Assembly: GCA_029379385.1 (NCBI GenBank)
Contig: CM055617.1
Span: 14,603,532-14,667,531, forward strand
Source of the DNA: Quillaja saponaria
Lineage: Eukaryota; Streptophyta; Magnoliopsida; Fabales; Quillajaceae
DNA: 64,000 bases
Direction: 5' to 3'
The position numbers and the translations under genes are program-made. The notes under the pieces were generated by a model that was not told the DNA's origin, ran no database searches, and saw nothing but the letters and a program-made list of their open reading frames with translations. Numbering within the stretch: the stretch's first letter is position 1; the number at the start of each line of letters is the position of its first letter. Positions 58,722 through 64,000 of the stretch are shown here, one piece after another.

Positions 58722-59399
58722 CTTTGTATCTTTCTTTCTTTCGTTTTTGATTTGTTAAAAGGGTTTGTAGCATATATGCATATGTGGATTAATTAGGTTT
58801 GTTGAACGATTGAATTGCTTAAATTACAGATTAATTGTCTTGATTCAATTTCAATGTGTTAAACTTATATACTGTAATTAAATATTACGTACATAACTAA
58901 TTTTGAATACAATTACGCGCACATGATTTAGAGTATTAATAAATAGGCCAAACTTTTTGTGTGTTGTTTAGATAAACTGATAAAGGCATATTAGCTAGTT
59001 TGTTGAGATTTTTTGTCAAATTGAATATCGCATTGCTGAAATTACAAGCTTTTCTCTATATTTTTATCTATCTGTCCCTCAAGTCTTGCTCCTCTATCTA
59101 TTGCTCCTCTTTTCTCATATTCCTCAAATTTTTCACTGTCCGACATCAAATTCTTATCATTCATTTCAAAGTGCAAGTTGCTTTAGGTTTAAAAAGTTTT
59201 CCATTGGCCATTGGCCTCCTAGCCTAGCAGCACCTGTCTTTCCTTGCTATCCATGAGGTCCAAGGGTCAACTCTCCCGAAAGCCACATGGGGGTTTATTC
59301 CCCCCTTCCCCCTCCCAATAAAAAGAAAAGTTTCCCATTTTGTTTGTGTAGTTCCAATTCAAGATGATTACACAACTCCTTTATTTCTTCATGCACTCT
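58722..59399. other. JAZ downstream region, nothing further recognised
   Basis: Probably JAZ 3' UTR at its left, then AT-rich sequence. The small frame at 59,000-59,227 matches nothing known. A short pyrimidine-rich piece with CCCCCCTTCCCCCTCCC lies near 59,298-59,315. Confidence 0.5.
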
Positions 59400-62300
59400 T
59401 GAATTGTCCTTGGTTTAACCCATGAATTCCATGATAGTATTTAGAAGATTGTCAAACACATTTTTCTCACGACATGCATGATGTCTAGGTTGTTCCAAAT
59501 AAGATTCGTAGACCAATATGGAAAAATCCCAAAATATACTCATTTTCATCCAGTTGTGATATTTTCCAAATTTCTCTTCATCAATTGACTTAATTCTAGC
59601 CAAGACCTCTTCACTTGATAATATGAGGACTAGTGAGTCGCTCTCAATAGTATTTCTTTTTAAATTGTTTCTATGTCTTTAGAAAGCATGATTTTTTGGT
59701 GAGAATGGACTATGACAGTCAAATCAACATTATTTCCTACCATAATGTTTGAGTGTGAATGATTTAGATACCATACATATCGGACATGCCAACCTACCTT
59801 AGGTACTCCACCTAGAAACTCTACCATATGCAAGAAAATCAATAATCAAAAGTAGCTTTTATAATGAAGTTCTATTTCAAAGATTTATTAAAAGTCAAGA
59901 CACCCTATTTCTGTTAAGTTAAAAGGCAAACTAGAGGGTATGGTGAATAGTTTGAAATTCATTTTCCTTTGGAAAAGATAGTTTTAAAAAACCTTTTAAA
60001 ACTAATTCAGGTAAAATCACATGCAATGACATAGTATAGTGGTTCACCAGATAACCCTGACTACATCCACTCCTTAATCTTGAGTACTAAAACACTGAAT
60101 TTTCATATATCAGTAACCTTTACAATCAGCTATGTTTACAGAATATATATAGCTAACTTCCTTTAGCTATGTTTACAGGACAAAACTTAATTTCGTTTAC
60201 ACAATCAAGTCTTAATGCTTCACAAGCAACCTGTATTGTCTACTCACTTCATGAGGCAAAATACACAAAGTGTTCATTTAGATATCAATATTCTGATGAG
60301 ACTTGTGCACTAAGAACTTTATATATGAAAGTTTGGCCCATTAGTTGTAGGTTGATAAGAGAATAACTCTCTAAATACTTAAGTTCTAACTTTTGATGTG
60401 TAGTTGAAGGATTCAAAGAATTGTAGATCAAAGCTTGTCTGTCTAACTTCTTATCTTCTTTGATGTAAGTAACTTCAATATATAGAATATGAATTGAGCC
60501 ATTGTTTGTTTTCATTTTTTCATTGGCATATAATCATGAATCCAAGAAGGCTTGTTTTGAATGCTACACTAATTCTTCAAAGTTGGTAGGCTTTTGTAGC
60601 TCATGACAACTCATAATCATTCACTTCTAATGATTCAAGGGAACATGCCTTTACATCTTTGACCTTGCTTTATTGAAAAAAATATTTCCATGATTCGACT
60701 TTGAAAAAGACGGTTATCATTTGATATTCAAACGTACCAATACTTCTTCAGCTTCTGTCATAATTCAGTTGTTCATGGATAACATGATTCTTCAAGTAAA
60801 GTAATAGCTGTGTATTTTGGAATAAAATAGTTGTTCTTCAAAACTCAGTGTTTCATGGTATTTAGTTGTCCATAAAGTTCAGCTCTTCATTTATGATTAG
60901 CTTTGTATAATATATAGCTATTTATTACATTCAGTTCTTCATTATGATTATCTTCTTCATTGACATTCTTCGGTTGTTCATGATACATCTCTTGTTAATC
61001 AGCTCTCAATCTTCAACTTTGAATTCTGACAGCTCTATGTTCAATTGATTGATCAACTATTGATAAAATTATGCATTTAGACACTCAGCTGGAATAATGA
61101 TTCTTCAACTTTGTTTTCCATCATCAGCTACTTGCCTTTGTTGTTCATTCAACTATTTCACTTCTGTTTATTCAATTGTTCTTCTTTAACTATTATCTTA
61201 GTTATTAATTAATGAAACGCTGCATTTCAATTGTTTAGATATTCTATTTTTTTTTCCTCTCAATTGTTCAACTGTTTGCCTTCACCTGTTTATTTTATTG
61301 TTTGCCATCCGCTGTTTGTCTTAGCTGTTCACTCAGTTGTGCTAGTTAGCTATTACTTCTCAACTCTGCTATTCAGCTTCATGATGAGCATTTCAGCTCT
61401 TCGTTTAGTAGCATTATTTTCGGTTGGGATTCTTTAGTCGTATTGTTTATTTCAGTTCTTCAGCTCGTTTTGTACATGCAAATGATAAATACTAATTTGA
61501 CTTAGTTAACAAGTGTCTACAAATTGTATTTATCAATTTGATTAATATAAATATCATTTATTTTGTAATTATCCAAAATCAGTGAATTAATTAATTCACT
61601 GCACATAATTCAACAATTTCCAAAAGTCTTAGATATACATCAAAACTATTGTTGGAATGTTGCAGAATTTTTGCTTGATTGTTGTAGACTTGAAATTAGC
61701 AAAGTCAAGAACAAGTTGTGCACTTTCATGCACATGCGAAGTGATAGGTTATATGTAGTGATAAATAGTGACCAACAAAAATATTGGAAACCACAATTAC
61801 CAAGTATGATATTACGTATTTCTTGTCTCCACAATGGATAACTTTCATCAAAGTATTTTCACTCGCCACCATTTGATGGATGTATCATCACGTCGAGTTT
61901 CTCATGTTCTCCCTCCTTATGCCATCTCATGTCCTTTGTAGTGGCCTCATACAGATAAAGTCTTTAAACCCTCTTCATGATCAAAAAGTGGCATAAGATC
62001 TTGTGAGGTATGTTATTTTTACCTTTAGTTTGAAGCGAGCTCATTACAAACATCACACTTGTCTTTGTGTTCGGTTATGTTGTAAAATAATGGACACTGA
62101 TTCACACAAATTTCGATCTTGTCATACCTGAGTCAAACTCCTTCACCATATTTCTAGACTCAAATAAGTTTTCAAGTGACTTCTTATTCTCAAGCAATGG
62201 ACTCTTGAATATCATCAAGAACCTATTAGAAGTTTTCCAACACATTAAACTTTGACTTGCAATTCAACAATTGAGTTACGGTCAACAATATAATATGTCA

Positions 62301-62750
62301 CTTACACCCTTTCGATACTGGCTCATTAGTAGTATCTAACATTTCATAGAACTTTATAGCATCAAAGTTCGGATTTGCGTGTTCCCAATTGAAATTGGTT
62401 CCTACTGAGTCCATTATAGTCTCTGTCATCCAATTGGTTTCACCTAAACGTACATGTATAGTATATTGTCAAGCTTGAGTAGTATCACGTCATCCATGCT
62501 CATGTAGTCCACTTTTGTAGGTTGTAACAAAATCCTTCTTACAAAGGTGAACGGTAACTTATTGTATACTTAAAAATTTACCATTACCACAAATTTTATA
62601 TGGACGCTGAATTGTTCGAGAAAACACATAATTTGTATTTGCAAAGGCAAAATCAAAGAAAACCTAACTCCTTGCCTAAATTCAACACCCAACGCTACAT
62701 CCAACTTTGATCAACTAATATTGTTTATGCGTTAATAATGAATTTTGAAC
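59400..62750 (-). pseudogene. CACTA (En/Spm) TNP2-type transposase, decayed and split by a solo LTR
   Basis: Read on the minus strand from right to left, the pieces follow a TNP2 (Transposase_21) protein. First come an N-terminal segment with FYEMLDTTNEPVSKGCK (near 62,310-62,360) and a Cys-rich ICVNQCPLF...DKCDVC (near 62,050-62,115). Then come RWHKEG (near 61,920), YNLSLRMCMK (61,735-61,765) and finally NWMKMSIFWDF...KNVFDNLLNTIMEFMG (59,415-59,560). A Copia-type solo LTR lies inside at 59,912-61,615. Frames 59,415-59,603, 59,660-59,842 and 61,646-61,834 are the longest open pieces, with stops and shifts between. The element's 5' terminus is at 63,181; its 3' terminus was not found. Confidence 0.82.
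59912..61615 (-). mobile_element. Copia-family solo LTR with a perfect 5-bp target-site duplication
   Basis: 1,704 bp bounded by TGTTAAGTT and AATTCAACA and flanked on both sides by ATTTC (59,907-59,911 and 61,616-61,620). Its left end (AAGGCAAACTAGAGGGTATG, then GGTGAATAG and CTACATCCACTCC) matches the Copia LTRs at 9,269 and 44,617. No internal retrotransposon sequence adjoins, so unequal recombination between two LTRs probably removed the body. It lies within the CACTA transposase. The strand is inferred from the orientation of the related LTRs. Confidence 0.88.
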
Positions 62751-62879
62751 TCCATTAGATAAGTACAACTATTTTTACAATAGAACAAGAAACTAAAATG
62801 AATACAAAGGTTAAAATGGTCCTACCACATTTAGAAAAGCTACACATGCATTCCAATCAATAGATTATTCTTTTTCATT

Positions 62880-63181
62880 GCAAAAAAAGCACTATCAGCA
62901 ACAGGGAGATGTTGTCATTGATAGTGCAAATGATGTCACTAATGAATATCAATGATAGTACCCTATCACTGAAAGCCTATAGTTCATGCCATTGTGGCTA
63001 ATGGGCATTATTAGGGATAGGCTATTGCTGAAAGTCATTAGGGACAACAAACAACGACAACAACACTCTGTCATTGATAGTTAACTCTAATATCAGTAAT
63101 GGCAACACTATGTCTCTAGAACATTTTGTCTTAAAACTTACTAGAGACAACCTTCATATCGTTGATAGGCTGTCTCTAGTG
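62880..63181 (-). mobile_element. CACTA 5' terminus and subterminal repeats
   Basis: The minus strand starts CACTAGAGACAGCC at 63,181-63,168. Repeated words (AGAGACAA, GTCTCTAG, ATCAATGATAG, TAGGGACAAC, TATCACTGA) fill the next 300 bp in both orientations. This is the expected end of the transposase-bearing element on its left. A 3-bp duplication (AAT after 63,181) cannot be tested without the other end. Confidence 0.72.
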
Positions 63182-63899
63182 AATTTTCTTTTTGCCTTCT
63201 TGTCAACAAAAACATTCCTTGTCTCTGGTACTGAATTTTGCTTTTGCTAAGAATTCTGTCATTTTCTTTTTCTTTTTTTTTACCTGTAATACATTTACAA
63301 AAAACCAAATACACCTAAAATATAGAAGGAAAAAAATATATACTCATTACATAAATTATTCACAGTATCTAGAAAATTAATTTCAAACTAATGGTGATGA
63401 ATAAGATCTATAGGAATAAACAAAAGAGAATTTAGATCAATTGTAATGATTTTGTAAACAAATTATAATTTCAAAGCAAAAGATTTGAAAAATAGGAGTC
63501 GAGCATATCAGCATGACCGTGGGGATGAATGAGACCTATATGAATAAACGAAATAGAATTTGGATCAATGGTTAAGAACAACTTTCAATTCCAAAGCTTT
63601 GAAAACTAGGGTCAGGGTGCAACACGGACAAGTAGATGTCCATTCAAGATTTCTAGAGTGCTAGAATGGCTATGGAGATTAATAAAACTTAGAGAAATAA
63701 ACGGAATAGATTTTGAATTAACTTTCAATTTCAAAGCGAAATTTAAGTTCTCTTAATTTTTACTTGTATTTATACCAAAACAAAGCCTATAATAATGAGC
63801 AATGACAAGAAGATGATGAGAATTTAGGAGATGATTTGTATATATATATTTTTATTAATTTTATTGAATTTATTTCAAATACTCAGTTGAATATTTTCC
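63182..63899 (+). repeat. Promoter-proximal sequence with a three-fold degenerate repeat
   Basis: Units with GGTGATGAATAAGATCTATA-like starts, GGAATAAACAAAAGAGAATT and a TTTCAAAGC end occur at about 63,393, 63,521 and 63,673 (spacings of 128 and 152). They lie upstream of the possible gene at 63,959. No protein is encoded. Confidence 0.55.
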
Positions 63900-63907
63900 T
63901 ATAAATA
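63900..63907 (+). promoter_or_regulatory. TATA box of the edge gene
   Basis: CCTATAAATAGTATTTGG is a strong plant TATA box, 52-59 bp upstream of the start codon at 63,959. This spacing leaves a very short leader. Confidence 0.6.
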
Positions 63908-63958
63908 GTATTTGGCAAAGACAGCATTCAATCTTCTGACCAAAAAAAAAAGACAGCC

Positions 63959-64000
63959 ATGGAAATCACACCTCCCTTCCATAGACATTTTCAATGCCAC
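63959..64000 (+). CDS. Possible gene start, cut off by the window edge
   Basis: ATG at 63,959 in the context CAGCCATGG, close to the plant start consensus, opens 14 codons (MEITPPFHRHFQCH) to the end of the window. The TATA box 52-59 bp upstream supports a promoter. The product is not recognisable from 14 residues. It could equally be a chance ATG in non-coding DNA. Confidence 0.4.
   Translation, partial: MEITPPFHRHFQCH

Overview
The window is nuclear DNA of a eudicot plant. It is AT-rich and dominated by decayed transposable elements. The plant assignment rests on an intact intron-containing JAZ/TIFY gene, Copia and Gypsy LTR retrotransposon remains, CACTA and Mutator-like (MULE) DNA transposons, a plant mobile domain (PMD) pseudogene and endogenous caulimovirid (pararetrovirus) copies. 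I cannot name the species. The only complete host gene I can support is the JAZ gene at 57,624-58,721; a second host gene may begin at 63,959 and run off the right edge.

The main architecture is an old tandem segmental duplication. Copy 1 spans about 4,994-40,374 and copy 2 about 40,375-58,089. Each copy reads, left to right: unassigned sequence, Copia gag remnant on the minus strand, Copia 5' LTR carrying a CACTA end, a 1.5-kb element with long terminal inverted repeats (TIRs), block X, block Z, and the start of the JAZ gene. The right breakpoint lies inside JAZ intron 1, so copy 1 ends in a truncated JAZ pseudogene (39,851-40,374) and copy 2 runs into the intact gene. Copy 1 is about twice as long because it carries a 7.6-kb gag-only LTR retrotransposon (15,991-23,580), a larger pararetrovirus copy, about 1.1 kb of extra sequence before block Z (29,346-30,490), and a 7-kb MULE/PMD segment (32,793-39,850). 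The MULE segment replaced the promoter of the copy-1 JAZ. These differences account for the length gap to within a few hundred bases.

Left of the duplication (1-4,993) is a short, degraded LTR element, other repeats and a 29-bp minisatellite abutting the breakpoint. Right of JAZ is a decayed CACTA transposase on the minus strand, split by a Copia-type solo LTR with a perfect 5-bp target-site duplication (TSD). The CACTA 5' end is at 63,181. The last 100 bases hold a good TATA box and a start codon in a favourable context.

Functionally, the JAZ protein is a JAZ7/JAZ8-type repressor with an EAR motif, a TIFY domain and a Jas motif lacking the canonical degron. Two G-boxes lie upstream, as expected if MYC2-type factors control it. 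Everything else is mobile-element sequence in varying states of decay. The MULE transposase, with all three catalytic acidic residues still readable, is the best-preserved mobile coding region.
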